NCBI GenBank assembly: GCA_001603075.1
Contig: LVBB01000138.1
Location: 1-64,000 of the forward strand
From: Phycisphaerales bacterium Planc_01
GTDB taxonomy: Bacteria > Planctomycetota > Phycisphaerae > Sedimentisphaerales > Anaerobacaceae
Direction of reading: 5' to 3'
Length of the DNA stretch: 64,000 bases
Numbering within the stretch: position 1 is the stretch's first letter; each line of letters begins with the position of its first letter. A program made the position numbers and the translations under genes. The notes under the pieces are model-generated. The model had not been told where the DNA came from. It searched no databases and was given only the letters and a program-made list of their open reading frames with translations. Positions 35,626 through 45,344 of this stretch are shown piece after piece.

Positions 35626-36644
35626 ATCGAAGGTCCATCTTTCCCGTCACGGCCTGCGCCCTCGCGGGCGCCGGCCGTTCGTTTCTGTGCGTAGACGACG
35701 ATGATATCCGAGCGGCGCAGCAAGGACACGACGATCGTGGCCGGCAGCAGCAGGAGCCAGAGCAGCGCCGACTGTCGGATGCGGTTGCGGTGCTTCGGGT
35801 CGATATTGTCCCCGTACCGCCGGTATTGCAGCGACCCGACCAGGCCCCAGGGCGACCGGTCGTGGAAGATGCGCGTCACGGTCAGACCGTGTGATTCCAG
35901 CAGTCGGCGCATCGTCACAGGGCTCCAGATGCACAAGTGGCGGGGACAGTCCAGATGATACCATCGGTTCTGGAACCGCCGGGCGAAGGTGCTGTCAAAG
36001 TTGGGAACGCCGAGAACGCACGTACCCCCTTCCTTCAGCAGCCGGCCCATGGCCGCCACGGCTTCATTCGGATTGGCGATGTGCTCCAGATACCACCACG
36101 CCGTGATCGCGTCAAAGGAGTCGGCCGCAAACAGGGCTTCTGTGATCGGGCCCTCGAACACATCGACGCCATACCGCGTCCTCGCAGTTCGGACCGCATG
36201 GGGCGAGATATCGACGCCCTGGACCTCGCAGCCGGTGGCGGCACGTGCCGCAGCAAGGAACGCCCCACCGCCGCAACCGACATCCAGCAGACGCCGGCCC
36301 ACGTTCAACCGGCAAAACAGAGGCGCCATCACCCGGGCGTCCGTCCAACGTTTCAATTCTGTGCCCACCAGCGGTATCCTGTGCAAACCGTCGCGCACGG
36401 CCATCAATGCCTTGCGCGACGTCTGCGACTTGTCGGCATGCGGTGCGTACGACTCCGGGTACAACTGCCCAACATTCTCGGGCGCGACCTGCGGGTTCAT
36501 ATACACCAGCTCGCACGACCGGCAACGCACGTAACGAAAACGACCCTCGATCCCGTGCAGACGATCGACGGCCTCGAACAGATGCATCGCATCGTCGCTG
36601 CCACACAGCGGGCAAGAAACCTCGATGGTCCGAATCGTAGTCAT
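35622..36644 (-). CDS. SAM-dependent methyltransferase with N-terminal zinc-binding head
   Basis: The 340-residue protein begins with a CPLCGSD / CRSCELVYMNP zinc-ribbon head, as in sugar C/O-methyltransferases of glycan clusters. The SAM domain follows (RLLDVGCGGGAFLAAAR, AWWYLEHIANPNEAV). A C-terminal hydrophobic segment near residues 300-325 suggests membrane association. The ATG at 36644 follows GGAAGG. Confidence 0.87.
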   Translation of the reverse strand: MTTIRTIEVSCPLCGSDDAMHLFEAVDRLHGIEGRFRYVRCRSCELVYMNPQVAPENVGQLYPESYAPHADKSQTSRKALMAVRDGLHRIPLVGTELKRWTDARVMAPLFCRLNVGRRLLDVGCGGGAFLAAARAATGCEVQGVDISPHAVRTARTRYGVDVFEGPITEALFAADSFDAITAWWYLEHIANPNEAVAAMGRLLKEGGTCVLGVPNFDSTFARRFQNRWYHLDCPRHLCIWSPVTMRRLLESHGLTVTRIFHDRSPWGLVGSLQYRRYGDNIDPKHRNRIRQSALLWLLLLPATIVVSLLRRSDIIVVYAQKRTAGAREGAGRDGKDGPSI

Positions 36645-36667
36645 GCACCTTCCATTGTTCTGGACAT

Positions 36668-37609
36668 TCACCAGGGCAGCTTTCGGGCCCGAACGCAGCG
36701 ATGCAGCGCCGCGACAAGTCGCTGGGCCGGCACAAGGGTCAGAAGATATCCGCCCCAGCTGGCCACAGAAGCCGGGTAGAGTTTGATCGCCTTAGCATAG
36801 TACCTTCGAGCGCGCGGCACATCGCCGTCAGCGGCCAGCCAGAAACCGGTCAAGAAGTACGACCGCGCATACCGACGCATAATCCGTTTGCCAAGCTTCC
36901 TGGCCAGATCAGGATACTTGCGCAGGGTGCGCTTCAATGCGGCTCGCGTCTTGGCGTAGCTCTTGACCTTGTTGGCCCGTTTCGACGTGCTGCGCGGGTG
37001 TCGTCGCCAGCAGCCCAGAGGCTCAGGATCATAGTGGGCGCCGCTGAGATGGGCGACCTCGATCCATTTGATGTAATCGCTGATCGGTCCGGGTCGCTCG
37101 AACGGTCCGGCCTTCTTCAGGACGTCAGCCCGGACCATCGCTGTAATCATCGGAACGAAACAGTAATGCAGAGCCAGCATCTCGGCGGTGTCGCCGGGCT
37201 TGACCGGATAGACGTCGCTCAGGCGGCCCAGCCCATGGCCTTCGGCATCGATAATCAGCGCCTCGGCATAAACGAGCCCGATCTCGGGATGGGCGTCCAG
37301 GAACGCCACCTGCCGCTCGAAACGCTGGGGCAGGACGAGGTCGTCGCTGTCGACAAAGCAGAGGTACTTTCCGCGGGCCAACTCCACACCGCGGTTGCGC
37401 GCGGCGACGACGCCCTGATTCCGCTGGGTGTGGATCCGGGCGCGCGATTCGGTCTTGCGGGCGACCTCGACGGTATGGTCCGAACTGCCGTCGTCGATCA
37501 GAATGATTTCGAAATCCCCGAACGTCTGTTCTTCGATGCTGCGCAGGGTCTGGGCGATGTAGTCCTGATGGTTGTACGAAGCGATGATGACGGACAGCTT
37601 GGGAGTCAC
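36668..37609 (-). CDS. GT2-family glycosyltransferase
   Basis: The 313-residue protein has the GT-A opening LSVIIASYNHQDYIAQTLRS, the nucleotide site LIDDGSSDHT and the metal-binding CFVDSDDLVLPQRF. It is soluble, with a short hydrophobic stretch near the C-terminus. The start is GTG, overlapping the stop of the GT4 gene upstream. It adds a sugar to a surface glycan; donor and acceptor are unknown. Confidence 0.9.
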   Translation of the reverse strand: MTPKLSVIIASYNHQDYIAQTLRSIEEQTFGDFEIILIDDGSSDHTVEVARKTESRARIHTQRNQGVVAARNRGVELARGKYLCFVDSDDLVLPQRFERQVAFLDAHPEIGLVYAEALIIDAEGHGLGRLSDVYPVKPGDTAEMLALHYCFVPMITAMVRADVLKKAGPFERPGPISDYIKWIEVAHLSGAHYDPEPLGCWRRHPRSTSKRANKVKSYAKTRAALKRTLRKYPDLARKLGKRIMRRYARSYFLTGFWLAADGDVPRARRYYAKAIKLYPASVASWGGYLLTLVPAQRLVAALHRCVRARKLPW

Positions 37610-38760
37610 CGATTGCCCCCTCTGTGCCTCACGATCCGTTTGTAGAGGTCAAGGTACCGCTCGGCAACGGACCGCCAAGTGAAACGCTCAGCCCGCTTCC
37701 GCGCCGCAATCGACATGGCCCGCAGCTTCTGTCGGTCCTCCACAAGTCCCGCGAGCGCCTCCGCCAGAGTCCTGGGCGACGCCTCATCGACCACAAGGCC
37801 GTTGTCGGCGATCAGCTCATCGACGCCCTCGCAGCGCGTGGTGACGATGGGCAGTCCCGAGGCCATCGCTTCAAGCATGGCGTTGCTCATGCCTTCCTGG
37901 GCGCTGGCGCTGATATAGAGATCGTGCCGACGATAGATTTCGGGCATTCGGTCGGCGTCTTGTCGCCCGGTCATCGTTACCATACCACGGAAACCTTCGG
38001 CGGAGATCCTTCCCCGAAGCTCGTTTTCAAGAGCGCCCCCGCCGACGATGGTCAGTTGCACATCGCAGCCTTCCTCGCGGAGCGATTCGACCATCTCAAT
38101 CAGCACAGGCAGTCGTTTCGTTGCAGACAGCCGGCCGACGGTGATCAGCCGCAGGGGTCGCGGCCCGCCGGAGAGTTCTTCGGCCGGTGCGAACCGATCC
38201 AGGTCCACGCCGTTGGGGACCACGTCAATCTGCGCCGACGGCAGGAATCGCAAGGCCCGCTGTCGCAGCCCCTCGCTGCACGCGACCAGGGCCGACGCCT
38301 GTTGCCAGATCGGTTTGAACACCAGCGGTCCGAGCAGCTTATAGTCCCATTGCAGACGGGCGTTGCCGCCGGGCACATCGGAGCCGCGAAGCGAGATCAC
38401 ATAGGGCAGTCGGCCGGCCGTGCGGTAACACAACCAACCCGTGGGAAAGGCGAAGAACGCGTGTGCCAGATCATAGGCGGTTTCGCAGACGAGCCTGCGG
38501 TGATGAGAGCGGGCCTTGAGGAGCCAGGCGAGCACTTCGGAACGCCGCCAGAAATGCAAATGCCCCTTGCGGATGCCCACTTTATGAATCCGGATGTTGT
38601 CGCCGAACGACTCGGTGGAGAAGCCCGGCTTCGGCGCCGACGTCAGCACATCGACGGCAAGGTCGCGACGGCCCGCGAACTCCTTCAGAAGCGAGCGATG
38701 CGCCTGCCCTCCCCCGCCGCCGATGGGTGGAAACTCGTAATTAAGCATGAGCAGCTTCAT
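37606..38760 (-). CDS. GT4-family glycosyltransferase
   Basis: The 384-residue GT-B protein has EFPPIGGGGGQAHRSLLKEF at the N-terminus. The C-terminal domain has LRLITVGRLSATKRLPVLIE and the donor-binding SAQEGMSNAMLEAMASGLPI. It is co-translated with the GT2 gene (GTGA overlap). Confidence 0.92.
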   Translation of the reverse strand: MKLLMLNYEFPPIGGGGGQAHRSLLKEFAGRRDLAVDVLTSAPKPGFSTESFGDNIRIHKVGIRKGHLHFWRRSEVLAWLLKARSHHRRLVCETAYDLAHAFFAFPTGWLCYRTAGRLPYVISLRGSDVPGGNARLQWDYKLLGPLVFKPIWQQASALVACSEGLRQRALRFLPSAQIDVVPNGVDLDRFAPAEELSGGPRPLRLITVGRLSATKRLPVLIEMVESLREEGCDVQLTIVGGGALENELRGRISAEGFRGMVTMTGRQDADRMPEIYRRHDLYISASAQEGMSNAMLEAMASGLPIVTTRCEGVDELIADNGLVVDEASPRTLAEALAGLVEDRQKLRAMSIAARKRAERFTWRSVAERYLDLYKRIVRHRGGNR

Positions 38761-38808
38761 CGCCTTGTCACCATAACGTCGATCACCTGGAGCACCCTGG
38801 CCGCCCTG

Positions 38809-38911
38809 TTGTCATGCTGAGCGGAGCGCAGCGTAGTCGAAGCATCTGGCCAGGGACCGGGCACGTACTCCATTCGCGGCCAGATTCCTCGACTGCGATT
38901 GGAATGACAAG
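38809..38911. repeat. REP/MITE-like palindromic element
   Basis: The left arm starts TTGTCATGCTGAGC and runs to GTCGAAGCATCTGGCC. The right arm reads, on the opposite strand, TTGTCATTCC then GTCGAGGAATCTGGCC. The arms are imperfect inverted copies around a short centre. The TTGTCAT..CTGAGC..AGCATCT words match a palindromic element I recognise as widely dispersed in bacterial genomes. It lies between the GT4 gene and the next methyltransferase gene. Only one copy is in the window. Confidence 0.6.
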
Positions 38912-38952
38912 GTTGTTGCAGCGTCGTTGTCGGTGTACGCGGGCACATGGAT

Positions 38953-39675
38953 TCAACCCCTCTTTCGGGCGATCACGTAGAGGTTTGTCTGGAGGCTCAG
39001 CGGCAGCTTCTCGAAATCGATCCGCGCGATCAGGGAGCCGAGGGACCCGAACTTCTTGAGTTTCGCACACGTGAACTCATTGATCGAGTTCACCTTCATG
39101 AAGCTCACCTCGAACCCGTGCCGGGCCAGCCGGCGGCGGAGCTGTCCGGGCGTGTGCAGCGATGGATGGTACCGCCGCCACTTGAGCGACCTGTGCGAAA
39201 GCGTCTCGAAGGTGGCATTGCTGAGCTTGTTGGGCGTCTGGAACAGATAGTAGCCCTGGGGCTTGAGTACCCGATGCACCTCGCCGACGTGTCGGTCGAT
39301 CCGAGCGATATGCTCGAACAGATCGAAGCTCAGAACGACGTCGAACGTTTCATCGGCGAAGGCCAATTCCTCGGCCGCCTGCACCTGCAAGTCGAGCCCT
39401 GGATACTTGGATCGGCCGTATTCGATGGCGACGCGGGAGATGTCGGTCCCCGTGACGCAACAGCCCTGCCGCGCCAGTTCGCTGACCACGGCGCCGATCC
39501 CACAGCCGATCTCCAGAATCCGGTCGCCCGGCCGGAGCAACCCGGTTCGCGAAAGGAACTCCAGGTTGGTCTGGAGATTGCCCCGCTGCTCCTTGCCGCA
39601 TTCGAGCCCGCCGGTCCAGGTGCTGTCGTACAAATCCTGCTGGTCTTTGAGCTGCTGGTCCATATCGCGATTCAC
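38953..39675 (-). CDS. SAM-dependent class I methyltransferase
   Basis: The 240-residue protein has RILEIGCGIGAVVSELARQG, a VTGTDISRVAIEY acidic loop and VVLSFDLFEHIARIDRHVGE, typical of UbiG/COQ3-like methyltransferases in glycan clusters. It starts with GTG directly after the GT39 gene stop. A start four codons later (ATG) is possible. It is the third methyltransferase gene in this cluster. Confidence 0.87.
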   Translation of the reverse strand: MNRDMDQQLKDQQDLYDSTWTGGLECGKEQRGNLQTNLEFLSRTGLLRPGDRILEIGCGIGAVVSELARQGCCVTGTDISRVAIEYGRSKYPGLDLQVQAAEELAFADETFDVVLSFDLFEHIARIDRHVGEVHRVLKPQGYYLFQTPNKLSNATFETLSHRSLKWRRYHPSLHTPGQLRRRLARHGFEVSFMKVNSINEFTCAKLKKFGSLGSLIARIDFEKLPLSLQTNLYVIARKRG

Positions 39676-39681
39676 GAAAAA

Positions 39682-41631
39682 TCAGGGTTTGCGCTGGAAC
39701 AGCACCTGTTCGCCGAACAGGCCCACGATCGTGTAATTCCTCATCACGTAGTCACGCAGAGGCTTCATCACCTGGAACCGCAGCGCCTCATCCGCTTCGA
39801 TGACCTCACGCAACTGCTGCACGTAAGCGGCTTCATACTGCTTGACCGTCGCCTCATCGCCGGGCAGGAACTGCCCTCTCAGCAACGGCCAAAGCTCCAG
39901 CGGCGGTCGGTCCCAGGGGAAATGCCGCTTACGCGTATCGACGATGAACTTGGGCGCATCCTTCGCAAAGGCGTCGAGCAGTTCGCGAACGCGCTCCGCC
40001 AGCTCCGCCGGCGGAAGGGTGTGCATCGTCCCTTCGAAGGCCTTCGGGGCCGAACTGAGCCGCTGAGCCTCGACGTAGATGCCGGGGACCCAACCCCAGA
40101 CGTAGATGGTGTCGCTCGGTTCGGTGCGCTCGCGGATGTACTGACCCACCTGCTCCCACGAGCCGCGATTGCCCTTCTGGCGGGCTGCGACTTCCTCCCA
40201 CTTCTGCACATAGCCTCTCGTAAGAATCTGGCGGCCCTGAGAATCCTGATACGCTGCGCCGCTATGCGGGCTCGTCTTGATGCCGAAGAAGATATGCCAG
40301 GACAAGATCATCATCACCAGGACAGACAGCAGCCCCAGGACGACCCACCGGGCACGATTCGGATCCAAATACAGTCGGCGGCTATAAGGATAGATGAGAT
40401 AGCCGCCCAGCATGGCGGCCGAGGCGTTCAGCGGCAGGTAGTATTGCTCATATGAGCGCGGACTGATCCAGATGAATGCCATGTCGAGGAACCACCAGAT
40501 CGCCCAAAGCGGTACGAACCGCCCCGGATCGTCCTGTTCCGCTTGCTTCTTGGCGCCCCGCTTGCTCCGCAGCAGTACCGCCAGACGAGCCGCGATAGCA
40601 CCTAATGCCAGGACGATCGGCAGGATCAGCAAACGATAGTAGCGCAGCACGCGCAGAAACGCGTCCTTTCGCGCCGCCGGACCGAGGGCTTCCCAACTGT
40701 GGCGGACATATCCCGGCAGGAACCGCAAGACCAGACCGCTCGCGGGCTTCGCGACCGGGGTTGCCTCTGGCTCGGCCTCTGACGCCGGTGCCTCTGGTTC
40801 CGAAGAACTCGCCGCCGGAAGCAGCGGCCCGTAGAGGAACGAATAGGGCCAGAACGCCACGGGCGATCTCATGCTCGCGTACCAACCGAGGATCGGAACC
40901 AGCACCACCAGGGCGCCGGCCGTCATCAGCAGAAGGTCTCTGCCCGCCTTCCTCCAACTCTCGCGGCGCAGCACGGGCTGAATCAGGACAAACAGTCCCG
41001 TCGCGGCGATGGCCGACAGGCCCGTCTGTTTGAACATGGGACCCCAGACCAGCGTCGCGCCCGCCAGAAGCAGCCACCACCATCTGCCTGTCAGGCGATA
41101 GAAGACAAAGCAGCAGACGCCGGCGATCATGAAGGCGATCATGAACTGCTCTTTGACGTTGCCGTATTTGGCGATCAGCGGCGCCGAGAGGTAGACGGAA
41201 GCGACGATGACCCCGATGGCGGCCGCCAGCGTTCCGAAGAGTCGGCGCATCGTGACGAACATGAAGACCAGGGCCGCGGCCTGAAAGACCATCTGGAGGA
41301 CCTTGGGTCCGATATCCTTGAAGCCCCAAAGCCGTACCGCGAGCATGTTCACCAGGAGCGTTCCCGCCTGGGCGCTGGGCTTCTCGTCCGCGCCGATTCG
41401 CGCCCCGGACAGAACGCGCTGGGCCGAATACAGATAGGCCCCGCCGTCGAACGGTTCAGGGCTGTTGAACTCGAAGTACTTGCCCAGACCGAACGGCACG
41501 CCCGCCAGAACGAGGATCAGAGCGGCCGTCAGAACGTACTTCATCCGACTGTCGCCGAGAAGGCGTGGCTTGTCCTTCACATGGACCGAGCGTCCGTGGA
41601 GAGGTTTGCTTCGCTTGGAAATCTTGCTCAT
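39682..41631 (-). CDS. GT39/ArnT-like membrane glycosyltransferase
   Basis: The 649-residue protein has about ten to twelve membrane segments. An early periplasmic loop carries the acidic pair in NSPEPFDGGAYLYSAQRV. It ends in a soluble C-terminal domain (from about 470). Such GT-C enzymes take sugar from a polyprenyl-phosphate donor and act on the outer face of the inner membrane. The gene overlaps the DPMS-type GT2 gene upstream by ATGA; that enzyme would make the polyprenyl-phosphate sugar. The pairing is inference. Confidence 0.87.
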   Translation of the reverse strand: MSKISKRSKPLHGRSVHVKDKPRLLGDSRMKYVLTAALILVLAGVPFGLGKYFEFNSPEPFDGGAYLYSAQRVLSGARIGADEKPSAQAGTLLVNMLAVRLWGFKDIGPKVLQMVFQAAALVFMFVTMRRLFGTLAAAIGVIVASVYLSAPLIAKYGNVKEQFMIAFMIAGVCCFVFYRLTGRWWWLLLAGATLVWGPMFKQTGLSAIAATGLFVLIQPVLRRESWRKAGRDLLLMTAGALVVLVPILGWYASMRSPVAFWPYSFLYGPLLPAASSSEPEAPASEAEPEATPVAKPASGLVLRFLPGYVRHSWEALGPAARKDAFLRVLRYYRLLILPIVLALGAIAARLAVLLRSKRGAKKQAEQDDPGRFVPLWAIWWFLDMAFIWISPRSYEQYYLPLNASAAMLGGYLIYPYSRRLYLDPNRARWVVLGLLSVLVMMILSWHIFFGIKTSPHSGAAYQDSQGRQILTRGYVQKWEEVAARQKGNRGSWEQVGQYIRERTEPSDTIYVWGWVPGIYVEAQRLSSAPKAFEGTMHTLPPAELAERVRELLDAFAKDAPKFIVDTRKRHFPWDRPPLELWPLLRGQFLPGDEATVKQYEAAYVQQLREVIEADEALRFQVMKPLRDYVMRNYTIVGLFGEQVLFQRKP

Positions 41632-42617
41632 TCACTTTTCTCCACAGCACCCGATGCATCGAGGACCTCTCGGATGACATACGTCGGTCGGCCCTGAGAC
41701 TCATGGTACGTTCGCACGAGCAGTTCGGCGAGCAGGCCCATCAGAATGAACTGGATCGTCGCCGTGATCAACATGGCCGTCAGGACCAGGAGCGGGTTTC
41801 GATTCATCGCCAGATGGTATGACGCGATGAACTTCTGATACAGGACCATCAGGCCGGAGAGGATTGCTCCCACCGTCGTCAGGGCGCCCAGACCGCCGAA
41901 GATGTAGATCGGTTTCGTTGAGAAAGATCCCAGGAACTTGACCGTGATCAGATCGAGAATGACCTTCCACGTGCGGGCCAGTCCGTACTTGGCCACCCCG
42001 GCCGTTCGAGGCCGGTGATTGACCACGCATTCCGTGATTTGCGCCCCGCTCCAACTGGCCAGGGCCGGGATGAACCGGTGCATCTCGCCATAGAGCTTCG
42101 TCTCGGCTAAAACCTCCCGCCGGTATGCCTTGAGCGTGCAGCCGTAGTCGTGCAGCTTGACCCCGGTAATTGCGGAGATCAGCCAGTTCGCCATGCGCGA
42201 CGGCAGTCGCCTCGTCAGGGCTCTGTCATGCCGCTCCTTGCGCCAGCCGCTGACGACGTCGTAGCCTTCGTGGAGCCTGGCGACGAGCATGGGGATGTCG
42301 GCCGGGTCGTTCTGCAGATCGGCGTCCATCGCGACGATCACACCGCCCCTGGCGTGGGCGAATCCGGCGCTGAGGGCGGCCGTCTGCCCGAAGTTCTTGC
42401 GAAAGCGAATGACCCGCACGTGGGGATCCGCGCGGTGGAACTCCGCCAGGATATCGAAGCTGCCGTCGGTGCTGCCGTCATCGACGAAGAGGACCTCGTA
42501 TGCGTAGCGCCCGTCCAGGGCTCGCCTGATCTGGTCGTACAGCGGGCGAAGGTTCTCCTGCTCGTCGAGCAGCGGCACCACCACCGACAGTTCCGTTTGA
42601 CCTCTGTCTTGTGTCAC
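41628..42617 (-). CDS. DPMS/ArnC-type GT2 glycosyltransferase with two membrane segments
   Basis: The 329-residue protein has LSVVVPLLDEQENLRPLYDQ, LFVDDGSTDGSFDIL, VAMDADLQNDPADIPMLV and SGWRKERHDRALTRRLPSRM, all typical of polyprenyl-phosphate glycosyltransferases. Two C-terminal membrane segments (about 225-250 and 265-290) follow. It probably loads a sugar on undecaprenyl phosphate for the next gene's GT39 enzyme. It is the first gene of the glycan cluster. Confidence 0.9.
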   Translation of the reverse strand: MTQDRGQTELSVVVPLLDEQENLRPLYDQIRRALDGRYAYEVLFVDDGSTDGSFDILAEFHRADPHVRVIRFRKNFGQTAALSAGFAHARGGVIVAMDADLQNDPADIPMLVARLHEGYDVVSGWRKERHDRALTRRLPSRMANWLISAITGVKLHDYGCTLKAYRREVLAETKLYGEMHRFIPALASWSGAQITECVVNHRPRTAGVAKYGLARTWKVILDLITVKFLGSFSTKPIYIFGGLGALTTVGAILSGLMVLYQKFIASYHLAMNRNPLLVLTAMLITATIQFILMGLLAELLVRTYHESQGRPTYVIREVLDASGAVEKSE

Positions 42618-42774
42618 TTCATCGCTATCCTATTGCACAGGCATTGGGTTGTTATGGGCCCCTATCGTAATGGGAGGGCCCCGCTTTTGCAGACCACCGC
42701 AAAATCAGTGCAGCCAACGGATTATCGGCAATAGGACCGCGTCATCTGAGCAAAAAAGCCTCCGACCTTGGCTT

Positions 42775-45159
42775 CTACAGGCCATTCACCCCATACGGAC
42801 CGATCTCATCGACGGGGATCGGCTCGAAAAGGACCGACCGCAACAGACCCGAAGTGGCGGGCGCCTTGCCGCCGGAGACGATCTGATCCGCCAAAGCCCC
42901 GTCGGCAATCGCATTGAGGGCCGTCACCTGGATGCCGCCATCGCGCTGGAGAACGCCCCCCTCGCACCGGACGAAGAGGTTTCGGGCGATCCTGTTGACA
43001 TCCGCGTCGCTTTTGAGGTCGGCCAGTTCGGGATAGCGGCTCGCATAGGCTGACTCGCCGGCCTGGGGCAGAAATCGCTCGACCGCTTCGAGCCAGCGGG
43101 ACTGGCCCCAGCGGCTGAAGGTCAGTCCGGCCAGACAATCCACGAAGAGGTTGCCCTCGACGAGGTTCTCCTTGCCGCCGTGGATCTGGACACCGCCGAA
43201 GTGGACGGCGCCGCATCGCTCGAAGAGGTTGCCGTAGATGGCGACGCCGGAGATCATATCGTCCAGGCGAACCCCGGCGGCGCCGTGCTGCGTGCCCCCG
43301 CGAATATCACTCCAGCGGTTCCAGCGGATCACGACGCCGCGATAGAGCGGATTGCCGAACATGTCGAGCCCGCCCTGGTCGTCCGATTCCCGCACGACGT
43401 TGCGGATCCAGTTCAACTCGATAAGGTGGTCGTTGCCCTCGATTCGCATCGCCGACGATGGAATGTCCTCGAAGAGGTTGTGGGCGATGCGGTTGCCGCA
43501 GCCGTCGAGATGAACGGCCGGCGCGTAGGTGCGCTTCAGACGGGAGATGTCGGAGACAATGCAGTTCTCGACGAAATGCCCCCCCGCCGTCAGCGTCGCG
43601 CGGTCGCCGCCGGCCACACGCGTTCCGCCGCAGCCGAGTGTGCGCATCGTGCAATTGAAGATGCCATGACGGGAGCCCCCCTCAACGACGATCGCGTCGC
43701 CTCCGAACCGCTGGAGCGTGCAGTCGGCAATCAGGCAGTCAGCCCCGCCACGGACGTGGATGCCGTCGCCGCGCCCTTCCTGAAGCGTCAGCCCGCGAAC
43801 CACCACGTGCTCGACGTCGGTCAGCGTGACGAAGGGTCGCTCGAATACGCTCAGAACGATCTCGGCCTTCGACACGTCGAGTCCCTGCGGCGGCAGCCAG
43901 TAGACGATCCTCGCCTGGCGATCAAGGTACCATTCGCCTTCGGCGTCCAGTTCGCGAAAGACGTTCAACGCGAAGTATCGCTGGTCCTTGCGATAGCCGT
44001 AGTTGGAATAGGGCCGGGCCAGCGTGAACGTCTTCTCGTCGGCATCGATCGAGGTGACCGTCTGGTACTCCTCGAACCAGTCCCAGAACCAGTAGCCATA
44101 GAGCCGCACATCGGGCTCGTCGAGCCAGCGGCTCGGGCGGTCCTCGACATAGCGAAACTTCCCATCGCGGCAGCCTTCGATCGTGTTCCAGACCTTGAAG
44201 GTGTCGGTGCCGAGGATTTCGCCGGTCTTGACAAAGCCCTCATTCGGCCAGCGGGCGAGCGTCTGCGGCCTGCCGTCAACAAACAACTCCGGCCGACGAC
44301 GCAACGCCGTGGCGTCGCCCCAATCGCTGGCGATCAAGGCCTTGAGGTCGGCCTGCAGCACCCGATCACGAACCACCGCATCCAGCTTGTCGCGCACGGC
44401 GGCATCCAAGATCGGCTTCCACCCCGTCACCCGCACGCCGCCGCGAAGAACGGCCGTCCCGCCGGCCGGCGTCTCATAAACCACAGGCGCCTCGGCGGTG
44501 CCCGAGTCGCTGCCGGTCAGTTCCAGCGTCCTGTCCCACGGATAGTCTCCGGCGCCGACCACAACCTTCGCGCCGCCGGTGGGCAACTCTCCGCCACCGG
44601 ACCGCTTCAGGGACCGCACCGCATCCCTCGCCCTTTCCAGACTGCGAAATGGCGTCTCCTGCGACCCATCAGCGGCATCATCGCCCCTCGGTGCGACATA
44701 GAACACCTTGCCGGGGGCGGGCAGCACACGCTGCGGCTCTCGATAGGCTGCCGGATCGCGAGCAGGCAATCCCTGCCGGAGGCGCTTCGCCTCGGCGATC
44801 CGCCGCTTGGCCGTGTCACGATGGAACCGCAGCAAGGTCACATCGGCCGCCAGACGTTCCCACGCTGCGACGGCCGCGAGTACATCCTGTTGCGCCATCG
44901 CCACCTCGGCCAATCCGAACAAAGCCAAACCGCGAATGAACGATGCAGCCGAGACGTCGCGTGCCACCGTCTCGAACCCCTTGGCCGCTTCATCCAACCG
45001 CCCCTGGGCAAAGGCCCCAGCCGCCCCATCGAGCGCCGCCGAAGAGGTCGGGGGCGTCTCCTTCGAAGCGCCCGACCCAGGAATCGCCAACATCAGAACC
45101 ACAGCCGGAACCATCAAAGCTCGCAACCACATCGCAGGTGACAATCGCCGTTGGCTCAT
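42775..45159 (-). CDS. Secreted right-handed parallel beta-helix protein
   Basis: The 794-residue protein has a signal peptide (ALMVPAVVLMLAIPGSGAS, cleavage near residue 32). A helical, TPR-like region follows (about 40-130), then a parallel beta-helix starting at VFYVAPRGDDAADGSQETPF. The helix coils recur as LTLQEGRGDGIHVRG, NCTMRTLGCGG and NRIAHNLFEDIPSSAMRIEG. Such folds are common in polysaccharide lyases and hydrolases. No catalytic residue set is clear. The ATG at 45159 is chosen because it leads directly into the signal peptide. Confidence 0.85.
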   Translation of the reverse strand: MSQRRLSPAMWLRALMVPAVVLMLAIPGSGASKETPPTSSAALDGAAGAFAQGRLDEAAKGFETVARDVSAASFIRGLALFGLAEVAMAQQDVLAAVAAWERLAADVTLLRFHRDTAKRRIAEAKRLRQGLPARDPAAYREPQRVLPAPGKVFYVAPRGDDAADGSQETPFRSLERARDAVRSLKRSGGGELPTGGAKVVVGAGDYPWDRTLELTGSDSGTAEAPVVYETPAGGTAVLRGGVRVTGWKPILDAAVRDKLDAVVRDRVLQADLKALIASDWGDATALRRRPELFVDGRPQTLARWPNEGFVKTGEILGTDTFKVWNTIEGCRDGKFRYVEDRPSRWLDEPDVRLYGYWFWDWFEEYQTVTSIDADEKTFTLARPYSNYGYRKDQRYFALNVFRELDAEGEWYLDRQARIVYWLPPQGLDVSKAEIVLSVFERPFVTLTDVEHVVVRGLTLQEGRGDGIHVRGGADCLIADCTLQRFGGDAIVVEGGSRHGIFNCTMRTLGCGGTRVAGGDRATLTAGGHFVENCIVSDISRLKRTYAPAVHLDGCGNRIAHNLFEDIPSSAMRIEGNDHLIELNWIRNVVRESDDQGGLDMFGNPLYRGVVIRWNRWSDIRGGTQHGAAGVRLDDMISGVAIYGNLFERCGAVHFGGVQIHGGKENLVEGNLFVDCLAGLTFSRWGQSRWLEAVERFLPQAGESAYASRYPELADLKSDADVNRIARNLFVRCEGGVLQRDGGIQVTALNAIADGALADQIVSGGKAPATSGLLRSVLFEPIPVDEIGPYGVNGL

Positions 45160-45344
45160 ATGTGTCCATCCCAAATCACGCATCCGTTCCGGTTCGGTCC
45201 TGCCCAGACCAAGAACATTCATGTGGCAGTATACGGAACAATCTGTGATGAATCAAACCCCAGCGGCATGTTCTTGCACCGCACCGAAACGACGCATCGC
45301 ACCTGCCGGGGGCCATCGCTGTCCGAGGAGCAATGTCGGCGCCG

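Noticed and set aside
42618-42774. Terminator candidate after the beta-helix gene
   Set aside because: GGGCCC copies and a TTTTGC/GCAAAA pair can form small hairpins, but stems are only 6 bp and no proper T-run follows on the minus strand.
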